The translations under genes were made by a program, and so were the position numbers. From Candidatus Endomicrobium embiratermitis (GTDB lineage Bacteria > Elusimicrobiota > Endomicrobiia > Endomicrobiales > Endomicrobiaceae): a stretch of 64,000 nt of DNA. A model generated the notes under the pieces. It was given only the letters and a program-made list of their open reading frames with translations. It did no database searches and had not been told where the DNA came from. Shown in pieces: positions 1 to 8,197 of this stretch. How positions within the stretch are numbered: position 1 is the first letter of the stretch; each line of letters begins with the position of its first letter. The stretch covers positions 1-64,000 of the forward strand of contig WQYI01000001.1 in assembly GCA_009781315.1 (NCBI GenBank). Direction: 5' to 3'.

Positions 1-1
1 A

Positions 2-1440
2 TTGAACATAACTGGAACAAATGCGTTAACATTTAACGGACAGGTAAGCGGAAGCGGAACAATAAACAAAAGCGGAAGCGGGACATTAAATATAACAGGC
101 AATGAATCTGTATTTACGGGAACGTTTAATCAGTCATTAGGCACAACGGTAATAAGCAGCAATACGTTTGCGGGTCGTCATAATATAACCGGAGGAATCC
201 TGGAATTTGCGACGGGAGCGCAGCTGACAGCAGGTTCGAGCTATTCTGTGATAGGAAGCACATTAAACATAACGGGAACAAATGCGTTAACATTTACCGG
301 ACAGGTAAGCGGAAGCGGAACAATAAACAAAAGCGGAAGCGGGACGTTAAATATAACTGGAAATGAATCTGTATTTACTGGAACATTCAATCAATCATTG
401 GGTACGACAATAATAAGCAGCAGTACGTTTGCGGGTCGTCATAACATAACCGGAGGAATACTGGAATTCGCGACGGGCGTGCAGCTGACAGCAGGTTCAA
501 GTTATGCGATAGGAGGCACATTGAACATAACTGGAACAAATGCGTTAACATTTAACGGACAGGTGAGCGGAAACGGAACAATAAATAAAAGCGGAAGCGG
601 GACATTAAATATAACAGGCAATGAATCAGTCTTTACGGGAACGTTTAATCAGTCATTAGGTACAACGGTAATAAGCAGCAATACGTTTGCGGGTCGTCAT
701 AATATAACCGGAGGAATTCTGGAATTCGCGACGGGCGCGCAGTTGACAGCAGGTTCGAGCTATGTGATAGGAAGCACATTGAACATAACTGGAACAAATG
801 CGTTAGCATTTAACGGACAGGTAAGCGGAAGCGGAACAATAAACAAAAGCGGAAGCGGGACATTAAATATATCGGGCAATGAATCTGTATTTACGGGAAC
901 GTTTAATCAGAGTGCGGGAACAGCGACGGTGAGCGGGAATACGTTTGCAGGGCAGCATAATATAACCGGAGGAATCCTTGAATTCGCAACAGGCGCGCAG
1001 CTTACAGCAGGTTCGAGTTATGTGATAGGAAGCACATTGAACATAACCGGCACAAATGTGTTAACATTTACCGGACATGTGAGCGGAAGCGGAACAATAA
1101 ACAAAAGCGGAAGCGGGACATTAAATATAACAGGCAATGAATCAGTCTTTACGGGAACGTTTAATCAGTCATTAGGTACAACGGTAATAAGCAGCAATAC
1201 GTTTGCGGGACAGCATAATATAACCGGAGGAATCCTGGAATTTGCGACAGGCGCGCAGCTTACAGCAGGTTCGAGCTATTCTGTGATAGGAAGCACATTG
1301 AACATAACGGGAACAAATGCGTTAACATTTAGCGGACAGGTAAGCGGAAGCGGAACAATAAATAAAAGCGGAAGCGGGACGTTAAATATAACGGGCAATG
1401 AATCTGTATTTACCGGAACATTTAATCAGACATCCGGACT
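2..1440 (+). repeat. Six near-identical tandem repeats (period 258/261 bp) in the autotransporter passenger
   Basis: Repeat units begin at 2, 263, 521, 779, 1037 and 1298; the sixth is incomplete and degenerates near 1440. Unit lengths are 261, 258, 258, 258 and 261 bp, so each change is a whole codon (86 or 87 residues). Each unit carries LNITGTNALTF, GTINKSGSG, GNESVFTGTF and HNITGGILEFATG. Near-identity at the DNA level points to recent duplication or gene conversion, and copy number probably varies between strains. The array may continue left of the window. Confidence 0.95.
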
Positions 1441-4400
1441 TACAACCGTTTATGATACGGGAAAAATGTTTACCGGATTAAATTCCATATCTAACAGCGC
1501 GCTGACAGTTTACGGAGCGGCAAGCGCGGCTAGCATGGGATATAACGTAAGGCTTGGAAATAACGGAATATCAAATTATTACAGTCAGAATGCCGGAGTG
1601 ACAGGTTTGTCTATAGAAAATATCACTTTTAACGGAACGGGAGCCAAAGCGAATTTCTATAATTCCGGCGGCGGCGACTACGCTTATTATCTGTTGAATA
1701 GTTCGTTTACGGCATCGGTAGCGGGAAACAGCGTAAATTTCAGCAATTCTTACGTAAGTTTTATGCCGTCAAGCTTTAGCGGATATGTAGGATATAGTTT
1801 TAACAATTCGGTTGTTGATATAACTAATCAAGTAAGCAACAGCACGAGAACCATATCGTTTGATACGTTAAATCTCACAGGCAGTAACAATAGTTTGAGT
1901 TTCGGAATAATATTCAGTTCGACTTCCGGAGGCAGTTATAGTATGGATACGGACAAATTAAGAGCGGTGTCCGGCAGCGGAGTGTTCGGCAGCATTTTCG
2001 ACGTAAAAGTATATTACGGGGAAGAAATAATCGATTTGAACGGGATATTCAACCGGCAAGTGTTGTACGGGGGGCTTACTTTTGCAACGAATATTTCGAG
2101 TTTCACGCTGGGAATGGGAAAGCATACCTACATAATAAGCGTGGATACTGGCAATTGGCAAAATATTAACGTAAGCATAGCAGGCGGAGTATTTACGTTA
2201 TACGATTATAACGCAGGGACAGTCGGAGCAGACAGAAGATGGGTATGGGGTGAATCCAGAACATATTACATAGATCAGGAATTAGGAACTACTGCTCCCG
2301 GAATATTTGCAGTAAGCGGGGATGATAATATTGCGTCAAAATGGGTCGTTTCGGGAAAGATAAATAACGGAAGCACATACGGTTCATTCTTTAAGATAAC
2401 GAATACGGTAAATGCGTCTTCATTTACTTTGGAAAATATAACGATAACGCAAGCGTCAGCGGTTAACAACGGAACCAGCAACGGAAGCGGTTCCGTGCTT
2501 TATATGAACAGCAGCGTGTCGGAGGCAATAATAAGGAATGTAATATTAGCGGATAATAATTCTTATGTAAACGGCGGAGCAATATATATGGGAGCCGGGA
2601 AACTGGCGATAGAAGATACAATATTTAGCGGCAACAGCACGCAGGGTTTAGGCGGAGCAATATATCTGGCCGCGGGAAGCTCGTCTACGTTTAACGGTAA
2701 TATAAGTTTTGTAAGCAACAATTCCGTAACCGGAGGCGGAGCCATATATGCAACAGGTGCGTATATGTCATTTAGCGGCAGCAGTATAAGTTTTATAAAT
2801 AATGGATCTAATAATAGCAGCGCAAGCGGCGGAGCTATTTATGCCGCTTCTTATTCTTCTATGTCTTTCACTGCCGCTAATAATATTAATTTTTTGAATA
2901 ATAATTCAGGAAATGGCGGAGCTGTCGGCGTTAACACTTCTTTATATACGTCTTTTGTCGCTGGATATAACATTATTTTCAATAATAACTATGCCAACAC
3001 TTACGGCGGAGCTGTTTACGGTACAAGTTCTTCTATGTCTTTTACTTCAGGGAATGATATTTCTTTTAATAATAATTATTCCAGCAGCACTAGCTCCGGA
3101 GGCGGAGCTGTCTATGCCGCTTCTTCTTCTATGTTGTTTAGAGCCGATAATAATATTTCTTTTAATAATAATTATTCCAGCGGCACTAGTTCGGGAGGAG
3201 GAGCTATATATGCCGCTTCTTATTCTACCGTGTCATTTACTGCCAATAATATAATTTTTGAAAATAACAGAGCTTCAGGCAGAGGAGGCGCTATTGCTTT
3301 GTCCAGCGGATTAATAAACTTTAACGCCGGTGCGTCCGGACTTAACCTTGTTTTTAAAAACAATTCCGATATGTCGGGAATTAACGATATATGCTTTTAT
3401 AACAATTCGTCAATAGTTAATTTAAACGCCGGGAATTACGGCATTGTATTGGAAAACGGATTAAAAGCAAACGGTAACGGCGGCATATACGGAATTATCA
3501 ACAAAACAGGAAACGGAAGTTTAACTTTCGGCGGCGATACGGTAATTAATATAGCGCAATTTAATATAACCGGCGGAAACGTAATATTTTTAGACAGCGC
3601 GACTTTTACGGGACCTAGCATGGTATTGCCCGGTACTGTTTTAGATCTGCAGAACAATACGGTAAATACAATAAAGGCCGGAGTTTTTACAAGCACGGTA
3701 AGTACAAAGATAGATATCTTTGCCAACGGCAGCTGTGATTTGATAATAGCGGGAACGGCGACAGTAGGAGGAAATTTAGATATCAAAGCGCGTGTAGGCA
3801 AATACGAGAACAAGGAATATGAAATCATACTTTCAACGCTGACATACGTGAAGGGAATATTTACAAGCACAAGCAGCAATTTGAAATTACAATTTGGTTT
3901 CAACAATTATACAAGCTCTAACAGCGTAATACTGATAGTTAACGGAATATTTACCGCGGACGAGTTACTGGATCTGGAGGGCTTAAGTTTCAATCAAAAA
4001 GAAACAGCCAAAGCATTTTCTAAATTGTCAATAGACGACGCAATAAGCGAAGACATGGCGGACGTAATAACGGACATATTGTCCCAGGATGAACCGGGCC
4101 AAAGAGATTCGCTTGCGCAAGCGTCGGGATATTTTTTAAGCAACATAGTCAGAAATTTTGCGGCCGACAGCCCCAATAACGAAATATACGACAAAATAAG
4201 AAACCACTCCAGATATAACGACGACCCAAACAGCGGTATATGGATACAAGTCAAAGGCGGAGCCGAGACGTTTGGAGAAAATGACAATTCTCCTGAGGAT
4301 TATGAAAACAATACGATGGGAGTATTGGCAGGATTTGATCGGATATCTGACAGCGGTCTAATGTTGGGAGTGTTCCTCAGATTTAACCAGGAGAACGTAA

Positions 4401-6370
4401 CGCAGGGTAATAATAGCGCCGAAGGCACAAAGAAAGGATTGGGATTATACGGAGGCTATATACAGGAAGGTTGGGAAATAAAAGCGATGTTATTAGGGAG
4501 TTTTGATAATTACAGTACCGAAAGATATATGCCTGTATATGACAGAACGGCAAAAGGCGAACTGGAATCGATGACAATAAGCGCGGACATAGAAGGAGCG
4601 TTAAATATAGTATTGAGCGAGAATACAAAACTCAAACCATACGCGGGAATAGAATCAGGAAACGTAAATTTTCAGGATTTTAAAGAAACAGGAGCCGGCG
4701 CATTGAATTTAGAAGTAACAGGGGACAGCTATATTAGAAACGCGGCGCGTTTTGGAATGGGAATAGAATACGGACATGCAGAGTGGAACATATACGCAAA
4801 AGGCGAAGGTAAATACCTGATAACTGGATATGAGCCTGAACTGGAAAGCGTGTTTGAAGGAACTGATGTAGCGTTCAAGAGCAGGGGCGCGCAAGAAGGA
4901 GCGCTGCAAATAGGATTTATGTTAGGCGGTGAAGTTTTTATAAACGAGAGCTGGAAAGTATTTGCTAATATGAATTATTACACGGCGGCGAGTTATGGAA
5001 ACATATATGGGAATGTCGGAGTAAGATACGTAATAGGAAACGCCGAAAATAAGCAAGATCGGTTTGAAAAAGAAGAAAAAATAAGAAAGGCGGAGGAATC
5101 AAGAATAGCCGAAATAAAAGAAAAAGTAAAAAAGGCAGAGGAAGCGAGATTCGCCGAGATAAAAGAAAAAATGAGAAAGGCGGAAGAAGCCAAACGTCTC
5201 AAAAAAGAAGAAGCGAAGAAAGTTACTAAGGAAGAAGCCATACGCCTGGAAAAAGAAGCAGCAGCGAAGAAAGCTGCCGAGGAAGAAGCCAAGCGTCTTG
5301 AGAGAGAAGAAAAAATAAGAAAAGCTGAAGAGACCAATCGTCTCGAAAAAGAAGAAGAAGCAAGGAAAGCAAAAGAAACTAAGATTCTTGAGAAAGAAGA
5401 AAAAATAAAAAAAGCGGAAGAAGTCAAACGTCTTGAAAATGAGAAAAAAACAAATAAAGCCGCCGAGAAAGAAGCCGAACGTCTTGAGAAAGAAGAAAAA
5501 ATAAAAGAAGAGAAAGAAGCCAAACGCCTTGAGAAAGAAGAGAAAATAAGAAAAGCAGAAGAATACAAACGTCTCAAAAAAGAAGAAGCAGCAGATAAAG
5601 CTGCCGAGAAAGAAGCAGAGCGTTTTGAGAAAGAAGAGAAAATAAGAAAAGCAGAAGAATACAAACGCCTCAAAAAAGAAGAAGAAGCAAATAAAGCTGC
5701 CGAGAAAGAAGCCGAGCGTCTTGAGAAAGAAGAGAAAATAAGAAAAGCAGAAGAATACAAACGCCTCAAAAAAGAAGAAGAAGCAAATAAAGCTGCCGAG
5801 GAAGAAGCCAAGCGTCTTGAGAGGGAAGAGAGAATAAGAAAGGCAGAGGAAGCCAGACGCATTGAAAAAGAAAAATCAATGAAAGCTGCTGAAGAAGAGG
5901 CCAAACGTCTTGAAGCAGATAAAGCTACCGAGGAAGAAGCCAATCGTCTTGAGAAAGAAGAGAAAATAAGAAAAACGGAAGAAGCTATACGTCTCAAAAA
6001 AGAAGAAGCAAAGAAAGCCATGGAAGAAGCCAAGCGTCTTGAGAAAGAAGCAAAAATAAAGGAAGCTGAAGAAGCCAAGCGTCTCAAAGAAGAAGAAGAA
6101 GCAAAGAAATCTACAGAGAAAGAAGCCAAACGTCTTGAGAAAGAAGCAAAAATAAAGGAAGCTGAAGAAGCCAGACGCCTCAAAAAAGAAGAAGAAGCAA
6201 GGAAAATTGCCGAGGAAGAAGCTATTCGCCTTGAAAGAGAAGAAAGAATAAGAAAGGCAGAGGAAGCCAGATTGGCCGAGAGAGAAGAAAGAATAAGAAA
6301 AGCAGAAGAAGCCAGACGCCTGGAAAAAGAAGCAGAAGAAGCCGAAAGTGAAAATATTCAGGACGAATGA
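2..6370 (+). CDS. Autotransporter adhesin with Pmp-like repeats and a long charged C-terminal tail (5' end cut off by the window)
   Basis: Partial gene: the frame is open from the window edge, so the signal peptide is missing and the apparent TTG start is only a repeat codon. Visible residues 1-480 are six beta-strand repeats resembling passenger-associated transport repeats (GSGTLNITGN, FTGTFNQ). Residues about 850-1110 hold nine GGA(I/V) motifs with intervening F-x-N-N strands, the signature of chlamydial Pmp-type beta-helix passengers. Residues about 1400-1680 resemble an autotransporter beta-barrel and match the second autotransporter (19235-22231) in the FGFDR/AGFDR, LLGS and NWKVFAN/SWKVFAN regions. 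Normally the barrel ends the protein; here about 440 residues rich in K, E, A and R follow, predicted helical. Known for the family: the passenger is exposed on the surface and the barrel is assembled by BAM. Inference: the tail would lie in the periplasm. Confidence 0.85.
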   Translation: MNITGTNALTFNGQVSGSGTINKSGSGTLNITGNESVFTGTFNQSLGTTVISSNTFAGRHNITGGILEFATGAQLTAGSSYSVIGSTLNITGTNALTFTGQVSGSGTINKSGSGTLNITGNESVFTGTFNQSLGTTIISSSTFAGRHNITGGILEFATGVQLTAGSSYAIGGTLNITGTNALTFNGQVSGNGTINKSGSGTLNITGNESVFTGTFNQSLGTTVISSNTFAGRHNITGGILEFATGAQLTAGSSYVIGSTLNITGTNALAFNGQVSGSGTINKSGSGTLNISGNESVFTGTFNQSAGTATVSGNTFAGQHNITGGILEFATGAQLTAGSSYVIGSTLNITGTNVLTFTGHVSGSGTINKSGSGTLNITGNESVFTGTFNQSLGTTVISSNTFAGQHNITGGILEFATGAQLTAGSSYSVIGSTLNITGTNALTFSGQVSGSGTINKSGSGTLNITGNESVFTGTFNQTSGLTTVYDTGKMFTGLNSISNSALTVYGAASAASMGYNVRLGNNGISNYYSQNAGVTGLSIENITFNGTGAKANFYNSGGGDYAYYLLNSSFTASVAGNSVNFSNSYVSFMPSSFSGYVGYSFNNSVVDITNQVSNSTRTISFDTLNLTGSNNSLSFGIIFSSTSGGSYSMDTDKLRAVSGSGVFGSIFDVKVYYGEEIIDLNGIFNRQVLYGGLTFATNISSFTLGMGKHTYIISVDTGNWQNINVSIAGGVFTLYDYNAGTVGADRRWVWGESRTYYIDQELGTTAPGIFAVSGDDNIASKWVVSGKINNGSTYGSFFKITNTVNASSFTLENITITQASAVNNGTSNGSGSVLYMNSSVSEAIIRNVILADNNSYVNGGAIYMGAGKLAIEDTIFSGNSTQGLGGAIYLAAGSSSTFNGNISFVSNNSVTGGGAIYATGAYMSFSGSSISFINNGSNNSSASGGAIYAASYSSMSFTAANNINFLNNNSGNGGAVGVNTSLYTSFVAGYNIIFNNNYANTYGGAVYGTSSSMSFTSGNDISFNNNYSSSTSSGGGAVYAASSSMLFRADNNISFNNNYSSGTSSGGGAIYAASYSTVSFTANNIIFENNRASGRGGAIALSSGLINFNAGASGLNLVFKNNSDMSGINDICFYNNSSIVNLNAGNYGIVLENGLKANGNGGIYGIINKTGNGSLTFGGDTVINIAQFNITGGNVIFLDSATFTGPSMVLPGTVLDLQNNTVNTIKAGVFTSTVSTKIDIFANGSCDLIIAGTATVGGNLDIKARVGKYENKEYEIILSTLTYVKGIFTSTSSNLKLQFGFNNYTSSNSVILIVNGIFTADELLDLEGLSFNQKETAKAFSKLSIDDAISEDMADVITDILSQDEPGQRDSLAQASGYFLSNIVRNFAADSPNNEIYDKIRNHSRYNDDPNSGIWIQVKGGAETFGENDNSPEDYENNTMGVLAGFDRISDSGLMLGVFLRFNQENVTQGNNSAEGTKKGLGLYGGYIQEGWEIKAMLLGSFDNYSTERYMPVYDRTAKGELESMTISADIEGALNIVLSENTKLKPYAGIESGNVNFQDFKETGAGALNLEVTGDSYIRNAARFGMGIEYGHAEWNIYAKGEGKYLITGYEPELESVFEGTDVAFKSRGAQEGALQIGFMLGGEVFINESWKVFANMNYYTAASYGNIYGNVGVRYVIGNAENKQDRFEKEEKIRKAEESRIAEIKEKVKKAEEARFAEIKEKMRKAEEAKRLKKEEAKKVTKEEAIRLEKEAAAKKAAEEEAKRLEREEKIRKAEETNRLEKEEEARKAKETKILEKEEKIKKAEEVKRLENEKKTNKAAEKEAERLEKEEKIKEEKEAKRLEKEEKIRKAEEYKRLKKEEAADKAAEKEAERFEKEEKIRKAEEYKRLKKEEEANKAAEKEAERLEKEEKIRKAEEYKRLKKEEEANKAAEEEAKRLEREERIRKAEEARRIEKEKSMKAAEEEAKRLEADKATEEEANRLEKEEKIRKTEEAIRLKKEEAKKAMEEAKRLEKEAKIKEAEEAKRLKEEEEAKKSTEKEAKRLEKEAKIKEAEEARRLKKEEEARKIAEEEAIRLEREERIRKAEEARLAEREERIRKAEEARRLEKEAEEAESENIQDE
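5542..5829 (+). repeat. 96-bp tandem repeats (three copies) in the Lys/Glu-rich tail
   Basis: The motif encoding EKIRKAEEYKRLKKEE recurs at 5542, 5638 and 5734, an exact 96-bp (32-codon) period. Looser, diverged versions of the same unit fill the rest of 5041-6360. The encoded protein is a charged single-helix type sequence with almost no hydrophobic residues other than Ala, Leu and Ile. Confidence 0.85.
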
Positions 6371-6448
6371 CGATAGAATTAAAGACAATTTAAAAGTTTA
6401 TGAGCGGCTGCGCCGCATATGATAATAGGCGCGTAAAGTCCGCTCGAT

Positions 6449-6521
6449 AATTACGAATTACAAATCAATTACACAAGTTAAACTGCGGTTTTTCTTTGTT
6501 TTTGATTCGTAGTTCGTAGTT
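6449..6521. repeat. Imperfect inverted repeat between convergent genes
   Basis: Left arm 6449-6468 (aattacgaattacaaatcaa) and right arm 6502-6521 (ttgattcgtagttcgtagtt) are about 75-80% complementary. It lies in the 173-bp gap between the autotransporter stop and the convergent htpX stop. It may act as a terminator or be another dispersed palindromic element. Confidence 0.55.
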
Positions 6522-6543
6522 GTTTTTATAAAGACAGGTGTAT

Positions 6544-7524
6544 TTATCTGTTTCCGTCCATAACTTCCAATGCTTTTATTCTTGCTTCAATAGGCGGGTG
6601 TGTGGATAAAAGTCCTGAAAATTTTGAGAAAAAAGAATTTTGTTTTTCTTTTGACAGAGGCGTTTCTATGCACATTGCCGACATTGTTTCTTTGTCTTTT
6701 AAAGTTTCAACCGTTGATTTTCCGGATATTTTTCTTAATGCGCCTATCAGCCCTTGAGGATTTCTTGTTATGAGAGCGGCAGTCGCGTCAGCCTGGAATT
6801 CTCTTGTTCTTGATACGGCAAGTTTCAAAAGCGGAGCAACAAGATAGCCGTAAATGTAAAGAGCCATTGCCAAAGCAAATAAAAGAAGCTGCGCGGCGTT
6901 ATTTTTGCCGCCGCGTCTTACCCACGCAAGCCTTAAAAGGATTTGCGCGGCTATGGTGGCAAAACTTATACATACAATCATTATAAGCATTGTTCTGATG
7001 TCGCGGTTTCCTATATGAGCCATTTCGTGCGCTATTACGCCTTCAAGTTCAGATTTTTCAAGATTGTTAACTAATCCTTTGGTTAAAACTACATAAGAAT
7101 GCTCGGGGTCTCTGCCTGTGGCAAAGGCGTTCATTCCGTCGTCGTTAATTGCATAGACTTTGGGCATGGGAAGACCCGCTGTAATTGCTATATCTTCAAC
7201 GATTTTTATTATTTCCGGCGCTGTTTCTCTTGTAATTTCAACCGCGCCCGCGGTTGAAATAATGAAATTCTGGCCAAAGAAGTAGCTTATCAAAATCCAT
7301 AGTATCGCTATGGCGGAAACTATCGGCAAAACATACATAGCGGTTTGATTTGCAATGTCTAAGGGCGATTGATAATTTCCGTGCTGCCCGCCGCCTGCTG
7401 CAAGGCTGAAAAGTATTATCGCGAGATAAACCAAAACAACAAGCGTTATAGGAAAAAGAGCCATAAGCAATATGGTTTTTCTTCTGTTTTCATCTATGAA
7501 ATCGTATGTTGTTATGTTAGGCAT
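6544..7524 (-). CDS. htpX: HtpX-like M48 membrane zinc metalloprotease
   Basis: 326 residues. Family role: inner-membrane endopeptidase that degrades misfolded membrane proteins under envelope stress. Two hydrophobic segments (about residues 20-45 and 62-85) precede the catalytic site. The zinc-binding HEMAH is at residues 166-170, and a downstream REFQAD segment supplies the likely third ligand, as in M48 proteases. A second hydrophobic pair follows the HExxH. Length fits HtpX (about 290-330). It lies 94 bp downstream of lemA on the same strand, a pairing seen in many bacteria, and is probably the last gene of a sulfatase-lemA-htpX operon. Confidence 0.92.
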   Translation of the reverse strand: MPNITTYDFIDENRRKTILLMALFPITLVVLVYLAIILFSLAAGGGQHGNYQSPLDIANQTAMYVLPIVSAIAILWILISYFFGQNFIISTAGAVEITRETAPEIIKIVEDIAITAGLPMPKVYAINDDGMNAFATGRDPEHSYVVLTKGLVNNLEKSELEGVIAHEMAHIGNRDIRTMLIMIVCISFATIAAQILLRLAWVRRGGKNNAAQLLLFALAMALYIYGYLVAPLLKLAVSRTREFQADATAALITRNPQGLIGALRKISGKSTVETLKDKETMSAMCIETPLSKEKQNSFFSKFSGLLSTHPPIEARIKALEVMDGNR

Positions 7525-7540
7525 TTGTCCTTTTTTAGAA

Positions 7541-7611
7541 GATTAGATGCACAGATGCATAACAGAGATGTTTGCCTTTACTACGCATCTATGCTTCTAT
7601 GCATCTAAGCC
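7541..7611. repeat. Palindromic 'gatgcat' repeat element, copy 1
   Basis: Fills most of the 94-bp lemA-htpX gap. The left arm (ttagatgcacagatgcat) pairs imperfectly with the right arm (atgcttctatgcatctaa). A second copy of the same family is at 25029-25109, also between two genes of one strand. Confidence 0.7.
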
Positions 7612-7618
7612 TCTGGTG

Positions 7619-8197
7619 TTAGAAAGAAACTTTCACCGGTTGTTTTGCGGCTTGTTCGTTTTCATCGAGTTTGAAGAATTCTTCTTTCTTGAACGCGAAC
7701 ATATTTCCTATGATATTGCTCGGGAACATTTCCAGTTTTGTGTTAAGAGACAAAACGTTTGAATTGTAAAATCTTCTGCTTGCCTGTATTTTGTTTTCAG
7801 TGTCGGTAAGCTCTCTCTGGAGTTCCAAAAAGTTTTCGTTGGCTTTAAGATTCGGATAATTTTCAGACAAGGCAAAAAGAGATTTTAAAGTTCCGGAAAG
7901 CATATTTTCGGCTTTTGCTTTTTCTTCTTTTGAACCCTGGCTTGCCATAGCCATATTTCTTGCCTGTATAACGGCTTCGAGAGTTCCTCTCTCATGGGTC
8001 GCGTAACCTTTTACGACTTCAACAAGATTCGGAATCAAATCATAACGGCGTTTCATCTGAACTTCAATGTCGCTCCATGCTTCTTTCACCCTGTTTTTCA
8101 ATGTCACAAAGCTGTTGTACGTTACAAGAAAATACAGACCTACGATAAGCGCGGCTAAAAAAATCAACACAATTAATACTACAAGAATAGTTGCCAT
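7619..8197 (-). CDS. lemA: LemA family protein
   Basis: 192 residues. An N-terminal membrane segment (residues 2-26) is followed by the conserved LemA core: YNSFVTLKNRVKEAWSDI, then a QMKRRYDLIPNLVE segment and a helical bundle. LemA proteins are membrane-anchored helical proteins of unclear molecular function; they are often encoded beside HtpX-type proteases, as here. The start shares one base with the upstream stop codon (TAATG), which suggests translational coupling to the sulfatase gene. Confidence 0.93.
   Translation of the reverse strand: MATILVVLIVLIFLAALIVGLYFLVTYNSFVTLKNRVKEAWSDIEVQMKRRYDLIPNLVEVVKGYATHERGTLEAVIQARNMAMASQGSKEEKAKAENMLSGTLKSLFALSENYPNLKANENFLELQRELTDTENKIQASRRFYNSNVLSLNTKLEMFPSNIIGNMFAFKKEEFFKLDENEQAAKQPVKVSF

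Noticed and set aside
2-1440. CRISPR array
   Set aside because: The repeats are 258-261 bp, contiguous and protein coding, with no spacers and no cas genes.
2913-3254. Plus-strand frame of 113 codons inside the first autotransporter
   Set aside because: Out-of-frame shadow of the GGA-repeat region, leucine-rich by composition and without a ribosome site.
4993-6388. Long minus-strand frames (396 and 170 codons) opposite the Lys/Glu-rich tail
   Set aside because: They are low-complexity mirror images (Ser/Phe/Ala-rich) of the repetitive tail, without ribosome sites or recognisable domains; the plus-strand frame continues a real autotransporter.
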